Assembly: GCF_000473105.1 (NCBI RefSeq)
Contig: NZ_KI421498.1
Span: 1,240,001-1,304,000, forward strand
Length of the DNA: 64,000 nt
Reading direction: 5' to 3'
Origin: Phaeobacter inhibens DSM 16374
Lineage (GTDB): Bacteria; Pseudomonadota; Alphaproteobacteria; Rhodobacterales; Rhodobacteraceae
In this document: one piece after another, positions 35,617 to 44,833 of the stretch
Numbering within the stretch: position 1 is the stretch's first letter
How the letters are laid out: each line of letters opens with the position of its first letter
Notes under the pieces: generated by a model
Seen by the model: only the letters and a program-made list of their open reading frames with translations
Told to the model about the DNA's origin: nothing
Databases searched by the model: none
Made by a program: the position numbers and the translations under genes

Positions 35617-36030
35617 ATGAGTGACACGATGACCGATGAAACCAAATCCATTCGCCAGATGTGCGATGAATTCGGCGTAACGCCGCGTACGTTGCGCTTT
35701 TATGAGGCGAAAGAACTGTTGTTTCCGATCCGCGAGGGTCAGAAACGTCTATTCACCAAACGTGACCAAGCGCGCCTGAAACTGATCCTGCGTGGCAAAC
35801 GCTTTGGTTTTAGCCTTGAGGAAATTCGGCAACTTTTGAACTTGTACCACATGGGCGATCAGCAACTGACACAGCTGACACGGACCTATGACATTGCCTG
35901 TGAGCGCCTGGCCGACATGGAGCGTCAGCGCGATGAGCTGACCGAAGCCATTGACGATCTAAAAGAACAGCTGCGTTGGGGGGACCGTGTGATCGCCTCA
36001 ATGAGCGCCAAACAAGAAGCCGCGGAATAG
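35617..36030 (+). CDS. MerR-family transcriptional regulator, second paralogue
   Basis: This 137-residue protein has the winged helix QMCDEFGVTPRTLRFYEAKELLFPIREG, then a long coiled coil. The match to the first MerR protein extends through the effector helix (LKLILRGKRFGFSLEEIRQLL), indicating duplication. No strong ribosome site precedes ATG 35617; ATG 35629 is an alternative. It is 81 bases upstream of a beta-oxidation gene set, which it may regulate in response to an acyl-CoA; this is inferred from context. Confidence 0.9.
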   Translation: MSDTMTDETKSIRQMCDEFGVTPRTLRFYEAKELLFPIREGQKRLFTKRDQARLKLILRGKRFGFSLEEIRQLLNLYHMGDQQLTQLTRTYDIACERLADMERQRDELTEAIDDLKEQLRWGDRVIASMSAKQEAAE

Positions 36031-36111
36031 ACCCCGGCCCGTTTTTCCATCTTTTCCGTTTTTGGGAAGGATGATCCAGACAGACACCGCAGAACCACAG
36101 CGAGGACCGCG

Positions 36112-37893
36112 ATGCCCAGTTATACCGCCCCGATCAAAGACACCCAGTTCATTCTGCACAATGTTCTAAAGATCTCTCAATCCGGCATCCCCGGCTACGA
36201 CGAGCTGGATGCCGATTTCACCAACGCCGTTCTGGAAGAGGCCGGCAAGATCTCTAGCGAAGTGCTGCACCCGCTGAACACCGTAGGTGACATCGAGGGC
36301 TGCCGTCTTGAGAATGGCGTGGTCTACACCCCCACAGGGTTCAAGGCCGCGTTTGAGCAAGTGAAGGAGGGCGGCTGGACCGGTCTGGACATGCCAGAGC
36401 AGTATGGCGGTCAGAACATGCCCTACGTGATGGGCACCGCCGTGGGCGAGATGTTCTCTGCCGCGAACCAGGCCTTCACCATGTATCAGGGCCTGACCCA
36501 TGGTGCCGCCTCCGCTATCCTCGCACATGGCACCGACGCGCAGAAGGACACCTATCTGCCCAAGATGGTGTCCTGCGAGTGGACCGGCACCATGAACCTG
36601 ACCGAACCGCATTGCGGCACCGATCTGGGTCTGATGCGCACCAAGGCCGAGCCACAGGACGACGGCAGCTATAAAATCACCGGTCAGAAGATCTTCATCT
36701 CCTCCGGTGATCACGACATGGCCGACAACATCATCCATCTGGTGCTGGCCAAGATCCCCGGCGGCCCCGACGGCATCAAAGGCGTATCGCTTTTCATCGT
36801 GCCGAAATTCATCGTGAAGGACGGCGGCTCGCTCGGCGACCGTAACGGCGTGTCGGTTGGCAAGATCGAAGAGAAAATGGGCATCCACGGCAACTCAACC
36901 TGTGTGATGAACTATGACAGCGCCACCGGTTACCTGCTCGGCACTGAGCATAAAGGCATGCGCGCCATGTTCACCATGATGAACGAGGCCCGCCTCGGCG
37001 TAGGCATGCAGGGTCTGGCCCAGGCCGAGGCCGCTTATCAGAACGCCTTGGAATACGCCAAGGACCGTCTTCAGGGGCGCGATGTCACCGGCGTGAAGAA
37101 CCCGGATGGCCCGGCAGACCCGCTGATTGTTCACCCGGACATTCGCCGCAATCTGATGGATCAGAAAAGCTTTGCAGAAGGCGCGCGCGCCTTTATCCTC
37201 TGGGGGGCCAAGATGATCGACCAGGCGCACCGCGCCGAGGACAAGGACGCAGATGGGCTGATCTCACTGCTCACCCCCGTGATCAAGGGGTTCCTCACCG
37301 ATCAGGGCTACGACATGACCGTTCAAGCCCAGCAGATCTATGGTGGCCACGGCTACATCGAAGAATGGGGTATGTCCCAGTACACCCGCGACGCACGGAT
37401 CGCGATGATCTATGAGGGCGCCAACGGCGTTCAGGCTCTGGATCTGGTTGGCCGTAAGCTGGCGCAGGACGGCGGCAAGCACGTCATGGCGTTCTTCGAG
37501 ATGGTCAAGAATTTCTGCAAAGAAAACGGCGACATCTCCGAAGGTTACAGCAAAGAGTTCATTGAGCCTCTGAAAGCTGCGTCGAAGGACTTGCAGGCCG
37601 CAGGCATGTATTTCATGCAAAACGGCATGACCAACCCGAACAACGCGCTCTCCGGCTCTTATGACTTCATGCATATGTTCGGCCATGTTTGCCTCGGCCT
37701 GATGTGGGCCGAGATGGCAAAAGCTGCACAGGCTGAGCTTGACGCCGGGTCTTCTGACGCCGCGTTCTACGAGACAAAAATCGCGACCGGGCGCTATTAC
37801 ATGGCACGCCAACTGCCTGCGACTGCATTGCATCTCAGCCGTATCCAGACCGGTGGCGACACCGTTATGGCGCTGGCCGCAGACCAGTTCTGA
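36112..37893 (+). CDS. Acyl-CoA dehydrogenase with C-terminal extension (DmdC-like group)
   Basis: This is a flavoenzyme of 593 residues, about 200 longer than short-chain acyl-CoA dehydrogenases. It has the N-terminal extension, the FAD-binding [12 protein letters not shown] region and [18 protein letters not shown], with Glu in the catalytic-base position, followed by a helical C-terminal domain of the type in FadE-like and 3-methylmercaptopropionyl-CoA dehydrogenase (DmdC) proteins. It forms the enoyl-CoA double bond and hands electrons to ETF. The substrate could be a fatty acyl-CoA or methylmercaptopropionyl-CoA; sequence alone cannot separate these. Confidence 0.92.
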   Translation: MPSYTAPIKDTQFILHNVLKISQSGIPGYDELDADFTNAVLEEAGKISSEVLHPLNTVGDIEGCRLENGVVYTPTGFKAAFEQVKEGGWTGLDMPEQYGGQNMPYVMGTAVGEMFSAANQAFTMYQGLTHGAASAILAHGTDAQKDTYLPKMVSCEWTGTMNLTEPHCGTDLGLMRTKAEPQDDGSYKITGQKIFISSGDHDMADNIIHLVLAKIPGGPDGIKGVSLFIVPKFIVKDGGSLGDRNGVSVGKIEEKMGIHGNSTCVMNYDSATGYLLGTEHKGMRAMFTMMNEARLGVGMQGLAQAEAAYQNALEYAKDRLQGRDVTGVKNPDGPADPLIVHPDIRRNLMDQKSFAEGARAFILWGAKMIDQAHRAEDKDADGLISLLTPVIKGFLTDQGYDMTVQAQQIYGGHGYIEEWGMSQYTRDARIAMIYEGANGVQALDLVGRKLAQDGGKHVMAFFEMVKNFCKENGDISEGYSKEFIEPLKAASKDLQAAGMYFMQNGMTNPNNALSGSYDFMHMFGHVCLGLMWAEMAKAAQAELDAGSSDAAFYETKIATGRYYMARQLPATALHLSRIQTGGDTVMALAADQF

Positions 37894-37911
37894 GCCGCGA
37901 TTTACGCAGAT

Positions 37912-37938
37912 CGGAGCCCCATCCTCATAGGGGCTCCG
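37912..37938 (+). terminator. Terminator-like hairpin after the first acyl-CoA dehydrogenase
   Basis: CGGAGCCCC and GGGGCTCCG form a perfect 9-bp stem with a nine-base loop, 18 bases after the stop. There is no T run, so termination may be partial and lead into the small gene downstream. Confidence 0.6.
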
Positions 37939-38026
37939 ACATCCGCCCCGTCATCTGACACCGGGGCAGATATAACAGACTGGCGCTCCGGAGGTCTTCC
38001 GGGAAGCCGCAATCGGAGGAGAGACC

Positions 38027-38239
38027 ATGCCCAAACGCTTTCGCCTCACACGCCGCCTGCCGGTCGCCATGACCGAAGACGGCTACCGCCGGTTGCGAAA
38101 ATTCTCTCAGGAGGCCGGCCTCGACGAAGGCGAAGCCCTGTCTTTTCTGTTTGAGAATTTCGACAGCGTGACAGACAGCGACAACCTCACCCACCGGCTG
38201 CGGCTCTTCAATGCCGAGCTTGAGGACCGCAAACGATAG
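38027..38239 (+). CDS. Small basic helical protein of unknown function
   Basis: This 70-residue protein has a basic start (MPKRFRLTRRLPVAMTEDGYRRLRKFSQEAG), then an acidic helical middle and a charged C-terminus. A good ribosome site (GGAGGAGAG) precedes ATG 38027, and codon use looks like its neighbours. I do not recognise the family; the R-L-P-V-x-M-T-x-D-x-Y-R-R-L segment recalls ribbon-helix-helix type DNA-binding starts but is not decisive. It sits between the two acyl-CoA dehydrogenase genes, 66 bases before the second, so it could be a regulator or co-factor for them. Confidence 0.65.
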   Translation: MPKRFRLTRRLPVAMTEDGYRRLRKFSQEAGLDEGEALSFLFENFDSVTDSDNLTHRLRLFNAELEDRKR

Positions 38240-38305
38240 GTGGGCACGCGCCACCAGCAGACAACAGATGCCACAAGGCACGATATAGACACCAAGGGGA
38301 GCCCC

Positions 38306-39457
38306 ATGAGCGCAGAGCAACACTCCAGCTGGATGACCGACGAACACCAGATGCTGGCCGATATGACAGCGCAGTTCATCACCCGTGAATGGGCGCCGAA
38401 ATTCGAGGCCTGGCGCAAGCAAGGCATGATGGATCGCTCCACCTGGAATGAAGCTGGCGCGCTTGGCCTGCTCTGCCCCTCCGTACCAGAAGAATACGGC
38501 GGCGTCGGTGGTGATTTCGGCCATGAAGCCGCAATCCTGATCGAAGGCAGCCGCGCCAATCTAGCCAGCTGGGGACACGGAATCCACTCGGGCATCGTCG
38601 CGCATTATGTGCTGGCCTATGGCACCGAAGAGCAAAAACAGCGCTGGCTTCCCAAAATGATCACCGGCGAGCTGGTCGGCGCTTTGGCGATGACCGAACC
38701 CTCCACCGGTTCGGATGTTCAGCGCATCAAGACAAAGGCTGTCAAAGACGGCAACGCCTATCGGCTGAGCGGTCAGAAAACCTTCATTACCAATGGCCAG
38801 CACGCCAATCTGATCCTGGTCGCCGCCAAGACCGATCCCTCGCAAGGCTCCAAGGGTATCTCCCTGGTGGCTGTCGAAACCGATGGCGCCGATGGGTTCA
38901 GCCGTGGTCGCAACCTCGATAAAATCGGCCTGCATGCCGCGGACACATCAGAACTGTTCTTCGACAATGTGGAAATCGCACCTGAGAATATTCTGGGCGG
39001 TACTGAGGGCCAGGGTTTCTATCAGATGATGCAACAGCTGCCCCAGGAACGGCTGATCATTGCCTGTGGCGCGGTCGGCGCCATGGAAGGTGCAGTTGAA
39101 CGCACCATCACCTATTGCAAGGAACGTGAAGCCTTCGGCGGCCCGCTCACCCAGTTTCAGAACACCCGCTTCAAACTTGTGGAATGCCAGACCAAAACCA
39201 AGGTCGCCCGCGCGTTTCTCGACGAATGTATGGTAGAACATCTCCAGGGTAAGCTGACGGTCGAGAAGGCCGCGATGGCGAAATACTGGATCACGGACAC
39301 ACAGGGCGATGTGCTTGATGAATGCGTCCAGCTGCATGGCGGCTATGGCTTCATGCAGGAATATGCCGTGGCAGAAATGTGGACAGATGCCCGCGTCCAG
39401 CGGATCTATGGCGGCACCAATGAAATCATGAAGGAACTGATTGCGAGGTCTTTGTGA
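38306..39457 (+). CDS. Acyl-CoA dehydrogenase, long-chain (LCAD-like) type
   Basis: This flavoprotein of 383 residues has standard acyl-CoA dehydrogenase layout: FAD/substrate region [20 protein letters not shown] and [12 protein letters not shown]. The C-terminal [17 protein letters not shown] has Gly where medium- and short-chain enzymes have the catalytic Glu. This matches the long-chain and isovaleryl types, which use a Glu on an earlier helix; the likely counterpart here is in GAVERT (about residue 266). GGGGAG precedes ATG 38306. It presumably starts beta-oxidation of longer or branched acyl-CoAs. Confidence 0.92.
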   Translation: MSAEQHSSWMTDEHQMLADMTAQFITREWAPKFEAWRKQGMMDRSTWNEAGALGLLCPSVPEEYGGVGGDFGHEAAILIEGSRANLASWGHGIHSGIVAHYVLAYGTEEQKQRWLPKMITGELVGALAMTEPSTGSDVQRIKTKAVKDGNAYRLSGQKTFITNGQHANLILVAAKTDPSQGSKGISLVAVETDGADGFSRGRNLDKIGLHAADTSELFFDNVEIAPENILGGTEGQGFYQMMQQLPQERLIIACGAVGAMEGAVERTITYCKEREAFGGPLTQFQNTRFKLVECQTKTKVARAFLDECMVEHLQGKLTVEKAAMAKYWITDTQGDVLDECVQLHGGYGFMQEYAVAEMWTDARVQRIYGGTNEIMKELIARSL

Positions 39458-39485
39458 CACTGCGAACGGCAGGCGATACTGCGAG

Positions 39486-39682
39486 CGCCGGATGCCTCCG
39501 GCGGGAGTATTTGGGGAAAGGTGACAGGATGAGACGCGCCTCCCCCCGAGCTCTCCGCCTAATGGGTCGGCGCGCCGTCACCTTTCACGAGCATCGGCTC
39601 TCCAGCCTGTCCCGCACCGCCATCGTCGCGTCACCACTGTTAATGCGGAGTGAACACTTCGTCATCTTTCCACAAATACTCC
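39486..39682. repeat. Intergenic inverted-repeat element between acyl-CoA dehydrogenase and GST genes
   Basis: A 22-base left arm (39504-39525, GGAGTATTTGGGG and on) and right arm (39661-39682) match in inverted orientation at 20 of 22 positions across about 135 bases. Just before the left arm is a perfect 7-bp hairpin, CGCCGGA-TGCC-TCCGGCG (39486-39503). GGCGGGAGTATTT-type sequences occur between genes in many Rhodobacterales as I recall, so this could be a dispersed palindromic element. An 82-codon open frame across it lacks coding character. I see no gene in 39458-39738. Confidence 0.55.
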
Positions 39683-39738
39683 ACGGGGGTATGGGGGTGT
39701 GAAACCCCCACGCGCTCCGGCAACAGGAAGGACATGTC

Positions 39739-40377
39739 ATGAGCATCAAACTCTACTGTTTCGGCGAAAGCGGCCACTCCTACAAGGCAGCACTGGCGCT
39801 TGAACTGGGCGGGACCGCCTGGGAGCCGGTCTTTGTCGATTTCTTCAGCGGCACCACACGCGGCGAAGCCTTTCGCAGCGATGTAAACGAGATGGGAGAA
39901 TGCCCGGTTCTGGTCGACGGAGATCTGACGCTCAGCCAGTCTGGTGTGATCCAGCAGTATCTGTCAGATACCTATGGCAAATTCGGCGGCAAGACACAGG
40001 AAGAGGCGCGCGAGATATTGCGCTGGCAGCTGTGGGACAATCACAAACTGTCCTCCAACGCTGGTCTCTGCCGCTTCCTGATGAATTTCCTGCCTGAAGA
40101 CAAACGCCCGCAAGAGGTCATTGCCTTCCTGCAAGGTCGACTGAAGGCGGCTTATGCCATTCTGGATCAACACCTTGAGGGCCGCGACTGGATTGTTGGC
40201 GATGACGTCACCAACGCCGATCTGACCTGCTGCTCTTATCTCTATTACCCTGAACCCTTCGGCTTCGTGCGAGCTGAATGGCCTAATATCGACGCGTGGC
40301 TCTCACGGTTGAGCGCGCAACCGGGCTGGAAAGCCCCCTACGATCTAATGCCCGGCAACCCGTCGGACCGAGCCTGA
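39739..40377 (+). CDS. Glutathione S-transferase family protein
   Basis: This 212-residue protein has an N-terminal thioredoxin-like domain (MSIKLYCFGESGHSYKAALALEL) with GECPVLVDGDLTLSQSGVI, in which the cis-Pro and Ser bind glutathione, and an all-helical C-terminal domain with the N-capping GDDVTNADL motif. The substrate is unknown; the gene lies between dehydrogenase and thiolase genes, 10 bases before fadA, suggesting co-transcription with beta-oxidation genes. AGGAAGGACATGTC precedes the start. Confidence 0.92.
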   Translation: MSIKLYCFGESGHSYKAALALELGGTAWEPVFVDFFSGTTRGEAFRSDVNEMGECPVLVDGDLTLSQSGVIQQYLSDTYGKFGGKTQEEAREILRWQLWDNHKLSSNAGLCRFLMNFLPEDKRPQEVIAFLQGRLKAAYAILDQHLEGRDWIVGDDVTNADLTCCSYLYYPEPFGFVRAEWPNIDAWLSRLSAQPGWKAPYDLMPGNPSDRA

Positions 40378-40387
40378 GGAGACTGAT

Positions 40388-41599
40388 ATGACCGAAGCCT
40401 ATATCTATGACGCTGTGCGCACCCCGCGCGGCAAGGGTCGCAAGGATGGGTCCTTGCATGAAGTGACAGCCGCGCGACTGTCGGCAGTGGCTCTCAACGC
40501 TCTGAAAGACCGAAACAATCTGGAAGGCCACGCAGTTGAGGACGTGATCTGGGGCAATGTCACCCAGGTCGGTGAACAGGGCGCCTGCCTGGCGCGGACC
40601 GCTGTTCTGGCCTCTGACTTGGATGAATCCATCCCAGGTGTCTCCATCAACCGTTTCTGCGCCTCGGGTCTGGAAGCTGTCAACATGGCTGCCAACCAGG
40701 TGCGTGGCCGCGCCGGTCACGCCTATATCGCGGGCGGTGTGGAATCTATGAGCCGCGTTCCCATGGGCATGGACGGTGGTGCCATCGCGGTTGATCCCGC
40801 CATCGCCATCGAGAACTATTTTGTCCCGCAGGGCATCTCCGCCGATATCATCGCGACTGAATACGGATTCTCGCGCGACGATGCCGACGCCATGGCAATG
40901 GAATCTCAGCGCCGGGCCAAGGCGGCATGGGACGACAACCGCTTTGCAGGCAGCATCGTACCCGTGCGCGACATCAACGGCCTGACCATTCTGGACCACG
41001 ATGAGTACATGCGCCCCGGCACCGATATGCAATCGCTGGGCGGTCTGAACCCCGCGTTTCAAATGATGGGCGAGCAGATGCCCGGCTTCGACAAGATCGC
41101 GATGCTGAAATATCCGCATCTGGAGCGGATCAATCACATTCACCACGCAGGCAACTCTTCCGGTATCGTGGATGGCGCCGCTGCCGTACTGATCGGCGAC
41201 AAAGAGTTTGGCGAGGCGATGGGTCTGAAGCCGCGGGCACGGATCAAAGCTACGGCCAAAATCGGTACCGACCCCACGATCATGCTGACCGGCCCTGTGC
41301 CTGTTACAGAAAAGATCCTGCGCGACAACGGCATGGCAATTGGCGACATCGACCTGTTTGAGGTCAATGAAGCCTTCGCCAGTGTTGTGATGCGGTTCGA
41401 GCAGGCCTTTGGCGTGGACCATGACAAGGTGAACGTCAACGGTGGGTCTATTGCGATGGGTCACCCGCTGGGTGCCACCGGCGCCATGATCCTCGGCGCA
41501 CTGTTGGATGAGCTAGAGCGCAGCGACCGTGAAACCGGTCTGGCAACGCTCTGCATCGGGTCCGGCATGGGCGCGGCCACCATCATTGAACGCGTGTAA
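40388..41599 (+). CDS. fadA: Acetyl-CoA C-acyltransferase (thiolase)
   Basis: This 403-residue thiolase cleaves 3-oxoacyl-CoA, the last step of beta-oxidation. The nucleophile Cys91 is in NRFCASGLEA, and His359 in MGHPLGATGA and the late CIGSGMG cysteine complete the active site. The loop between the two halves is that of FadA-type rather than biosynthetic AtoB enzymes, but I am not certain. It is 10 bases after the GST gene and 23 before the multifunctional FadB-type gene, matching an oxidation operon. Confidence 0.93.
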   Translation: MTEAYIYDAVRTPRGKGRKDGSLHEVTAARLSAVALNALKDRNNLEGHAVEDVIWGNVTQVGEQGACLARTAVLASDLDESIPGVSINRFCASGLEAVNMAANQVRGRAGHAYIAGGVESMSRVPMGMDGGAIAVDPAIAIENYFVPQGISADIIATEYGFSRDDADAMAMESQRRAKAAWDDNRFAGSIVPVRDINGLTILDHDEYMRPGTDMQSLGGLNPAFQMMGEQMPGFDKIAMLKYPHLERINHIHHAGNSSGIVDGAAAVLIGDKEFGEAMGLKPRARIKATAKIGTDPTIMLTGPVPVTEKILRDNGMAIGDIDLFEVNEAFASVVMRFEQAFGVDHDKVNVNGGSIAMGHPLGATGAMILGALLDELERSDRETGLATLCIGSGMGAATIIERV

Positions 41600-41622
41600 C
41601 CCAGGCGGCAGGAGAAGAAGAT

Positions 41623-43824
41623 ATGTCTGATTTCACAATGAAGAAAGACGCCGACGGCGTCGCCATCATCACCTGGGACTGCCCCGGAAAAACCATGAAC
41701 GTGCTGAACGGCCAGGCGATGATCGACCTTGACGGTCTGGTCGATGACGCGCTTGCTGACGACGCGGTCAAAGGCATCGTGATCACCTCTGGCAAGAAAG
41801 ACTTTGCCGGTGGCATGGATCTGAACGTGCTCGCCAAGATGAAAGAGGATGCCGGTGACGAACCCGCGCGTGGTCTTTTTGAAGGCATCATGAAAATGCA
41901 CGAAGGTCTGCGCAAGATCGAGCGTGCTGGCATGGACGCCAAGACCAACAAGGGTGGCAAACCGGTGGCAGCAGCCCTGCCCGGCACCGCTGTTGGCATC
42001 GGTCTGGAACTGCCGCTGTCCACGCATCGTATCTTTGCCGCAGACAACCCCAAGGCCAAAATCGGCCTGCCGGAGATCATGGTTGGCATCTTCCCCGGTG
42101 CAGGCGGCACCACCCGTCTGGTGCGCAAGATGGGCGCCATGGCGGCGGCCCCCTTCCTGCTGGAAGGCAAACTGGTCGACCCCAAGAAAGCCAAAGTTGC
42201 TGGCATCATCGACGAGGTTGTCGAAGACCCGCTGGCCGCAGCACGCGCCTGGGTTCTGGAGGCAAAAGACGCCGATATCGTTAAGCCCTGGGACGCCAAG
42301 GGTTACAAAATGCCTGGTGGCGCGCCCTATCATCCTGCGGGCTTCATGACCTTCCTTGGTGCGGCAGCCATGGTGCATGGCAAAACATTTGGCGCCTTCC
42401 CGGCAGCCAAGGCGCTGCTGAGTGCCGTCTATGAAGGCGCGCTCGTGCCCTTCGACACCGCGCTGAAGATTGAGGCGCGCTGGTTCACCCATGTGCTGAT
42501 GAACCCTTCGTCCGAGGCAATGATCCGCTCGCTCTTCCTCAACAAGGAAGCGCTGGAAAAAGGCGCAGTGCGTCCTGCGGGTATTGAGGATCAGTCGGTC
42601 AAGAAGATCGGCGTTCTGGGCGCTGGCATGATGGGGGCTGGCATCGCACTGGTCTCCGCTCAGGCCGGGATGGAGGTTGTGCTGATCGACCGTGATCAGG
42701 CTGCCGCCGACAAGGGTAAGGCCTATACCGAAAGCTATCTCGACAAGGGCATCAAACGCGGCAAAGTCACCGCCGACAAAAAAGAGGCGATGCTGTCACG
42801 CATCACCGCAACCCCTGATCTGGACCACCTCAAGGGCTGCGATCTGATCATTGAGGCAGTGTTCGAAGATCCAGGTGTCAAAGCCGAGATGACCAAGAAG
42901 GTCGAGGCGATCATCCCCGAGGATTGTATCTTTGCCTCCAACACCTCGACCCTGCCGATCACTGATCTGGCAGAGGCCTCGGTGCGCCCGGAGCAGTTCA
43001 TCGGCATTCACTTCTTCTCGCCGGTGGAAAAAATGTTCCTGGTGGAGATCATCAAGGGCGAGAAAACCGGGGATCGCGCGGTGGCCAAGGCTCTGGATTA
43101 TGTGCGCCAGATCCGCAAGACCCCGATCGTGGTCAATGATGCCCGGTTCTTCTACTGCAACCGCTGCATCATCCCCTACGTGAACGAAGGCGCACGCATG
43201 ATCACCGAGGGCGTTGCCCCCGCGCTGATCGACAATGCCGCGCGTCAGCTGGGCTTCCCTGTGGGTCCGATCCAATTGACCGATGAGACCTCGATTGATC
43301 TGGGTGCCAAGATCGCTCGTGCCACCAAGGCGGCGATGGGCGATGCCTATCCCGAAAGCGCTGCGGATGATCTGATTTTCTGGATGGAAGAACAGGGCCG
43401 TCTGGGACGCAAGTCCAACGCTGGTTTCTTCGACTATGACGACAAGGGCAAGCGTCAGGGTTATTGGAAGGGCATGCAGGAGAAATACCCGCTGGCCGAC
43501 GAACAGCCTGATCTGATTGAGGTGCAGGAACGCCTGATGTTCGCACAGGTTCTGGAAGCCGTACGGGCGCTGGAAGAAGGTGTTCTGATGGACATCCGCG
43601 AAGGGGACGTTGGTGCCATTCTGGCCTGGGGCTTTGCGCCCTGGTCCGGTGGCCCGCTGAGCTGGCTCGACATCATCGGCACGCCTTATGCGGCCGAGCG
43701 TTGTGATCAGCTGACCGCAAAATACGGCGAACGCTTCACCTGCCCGCCGCTGCTGCGGGAGATGGCGGAGAAAGGCCAGACCTTCTACGGTCGCTTTAGC
43801 CCGGAGGCCAGCAAGGCCGCCTGA
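41623..43824 (+). CDS. fadB: FadB/FadJ-type enoyl-CoA hydratase/3-hydroxyacyl-CoA dehydrogenase
   Basis: This 733-residue bifunctional enzyme hydrates enoyl-CoA and oxidises 3-hydroxyacyl-CoA. The N-terminal crotonase domain has SGKKDFAGGMDL, the first catalytic Glu in GIGLEL and the second in IGLPEIMVGIFPGAGG. The C-terminal NAD domain begins with GVLGAGMMGAGIALVSAQAG near residue 328 and is followed by two 3HCDH domains (FIGIHFFSPVEKMFLVEI). It works with the thiolase upstream as the multifunctional trifunctional-like complex. AGGAGAAGAAG precedes the start. Confidence 0.94.
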   Translation: MSDFTMKKDADGVAIITWDCPGKTMNVLNGQAMIDLDGLVDDALADDAVKGIVITSGKKDFAGGMDLNVLAKMKEDAGDEPARGLFEGIMKMHEGLRKIERAGMDAKTNKGGKPVAAALPGTAVGIGLELPLSTHRIFAADNPKAKIGLPEIMVGIFPGAGGTTRLVRKMGAMAAAPFLLEGKLVDPKKAKVAGIIDEVVEDPLAAARAWVLEAKDADIVKPWDAKGYKMPGGAPYHPAGFMTFLGAAAMVHGKTFGAFPAAKALLSAVYEGALVPFDTALKIEARWFTHVLMNPSSEAMIRSLFLNKEALEKGAVRPAGIEDQSVKKIGVLGAGMMGAGIALVSAQAGMEVVLIDRDQAAADKGKAYTESYLDKGIKRGKVTADKKEAMLSRITATPDLDHLKGCDLIIEAVFEDPGVKAEMTKKVEAIIPEDCIFASNTSTLPITDLAEASVRPEQFIGIHFFSPVEKMFLVEIIKGEKTGDRAVAKALDYVRQIRKTPIVVNDARFFYCNRCIIPYVNEGARMITEGVAPALIDNAARQLGFPVGPIQLTDETSIDLGAKIARATKAAMGDAYPESAADDLIFWMEEQGRLGRKSNAGFFDYDDKGKRQGYWKGMQEKYPLADEQPDLIEVQERLMFAQVLEAVRALEEGVLMDIREGDVGAILAWGFAPWSGGPLSWLDIIGTPYAAERCDQLTAKYGERFTCPPLLREMAEKGQTFYGRFSPEASKAA

Positions 43825-43855
43825 TCAGCACGATAAACTGATATCGAAACATCGG

Positions 43856-43884
43856 AAAAGCGGTGCTCTCGGGCGCCGCTTTTT
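43856..43884 (+). terminator. Rho-independent terminator after fadB
   Basis: AAAAGCGGTGC and GCGCCGCTTTT form an 11-bp stem (one G-T pair) with a six-base loop and a TTTTT end. It closes the beta-oxidation operon 31 bases after the stop. Confidence 0.9.
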
Positions 43885-43979
43885 CATGTGATCCTCGCCT
43901 TAGAAGCGTCTGACAAAATGAAAAAAGCCGCCTCCAGATCGGATGACGACTTCCCACTCAATCAGCTGATTTCCGAGAC

Positions 43980-44669
43980 TTAGACCATCACGACAAATTC
44001 CGCAGCGCCATGACCACCCGGCCCCATCGGCAGGGTATTGGCCCAGACGCTTTCTTCAGTGATCATATCGATCACCAGTTCACGGGCCGTATCGGGCTGC
44101 AGCACGCGATAGAGATCTGGCTGCGCGCTTGTATCGAATGACAACAGATCACGCGGTGAGACACTGAACCCCAGCAAGCCGGCTTCCAGATAGATGACTT
44201 CATCCTGTGCAAAGCGCGGTACAACGATCTCCAGCCGCGTCTCTGGTTCTGCCCGACGGATGCCACGATAGCCTTCCAGCGCGCAGGCTGGCACCACCAC
44301 AAACGGATCGCCCTGCCCGTCACAGGCCAGATCGCTTTCGATCAGAATCCCCTGGTTCGGCATCACCCAAAGCGGCGCACGGTTGTTCAGCGCATCCTGC
44401 GGAATATAAACCGGACATGTCAGCGGATTGGGGGCACCGCTGGTCAGCAATAGCGTTTCGCGGTGTATATCAACAATGGGCTGCATCCCATGGTCGAAAG
44501 TGAGGGCCATATCGCCCACGGCCAGCGCCTCAATCGGGCGCCAACCAAGATGTGAGGCCACATGTGTGCCTGACAGGATCCCGCCCTGTCCGGCTGCGAC
44601 CAACGGGTACTCTGTTGCCAGAGCCTCGGCCATCGGAGAGAGCTTGCGTTTCAGCAGCCAATCCAGCAT
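43980..44669 (-). CDS. Hint-domain (Hint_2) protein lacking the catalytic cysteine
   Basis: This 229-residue protein carries a Hedgehog/intein (Hint) domain of the kind common in Rhodobacteraceae: SGTHVASHLGWRPIEALAVGD followed by LTFDHGMQPIVDI. The canonical first residue, Cys in CFxxGT, is absent: the sequence at this point is GGILSGT. Autoproteolytic splicing or cleavage therefore seems unlikely, and the domain may be a binding module. There is no signal peptide. It is divergent in meaning from, but next to, a sulfotransferase gene on the same strand. Confidence 0.82.
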   Translation of the reverse strand: MLDWLLKRKLSPMAEALATEYPLVAAGQGGILSGTHVASHLGWRPIEALAVGDMALTFDHGMQPIVDIHRETLLLTSGAPNPLTCPVYIPQDALNNRAPLWVMPNQGILIESDLACDGQGDPFVVVPACALEGYRGIRRAEPETRLEIVVPRFAQDEVIYLEAGLLGFSVSPRDLLSFDTSAQPDLYRVLQPDTARELVIDMITEESVWANTLPMGPGGHGAAEFVVMV

Positions 44670-44833
44670 CGGTTTTCCCTTTCACCAAGGCAGCCATACG
44701 TTCTGCATGACCCGTCACGTTACCCGTCCAACAGGCGACAAGAGCCGACCTGCGGGAGAGCTGTTCACGATATCGGATCGAAGCTGCGCCGTTTTGGCTG
44801 AGGCTTCGAAAACCCCGTGATTCCATCTCTCGA

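Noticed and set aside
39454-39702. An 82-codon frame after the second acyl-CoA dehydrogenase
   Set aside because: It spans the inverted-repeat element, has no ribosome site of its own and unusual composition; treated as intergenic.
40283-41464. A 393-codon minus-strand frame opposite the thiolase gene
   Set aside because: It is the antisense shadow of the thiolase; no ribosome site and no family resemblance.
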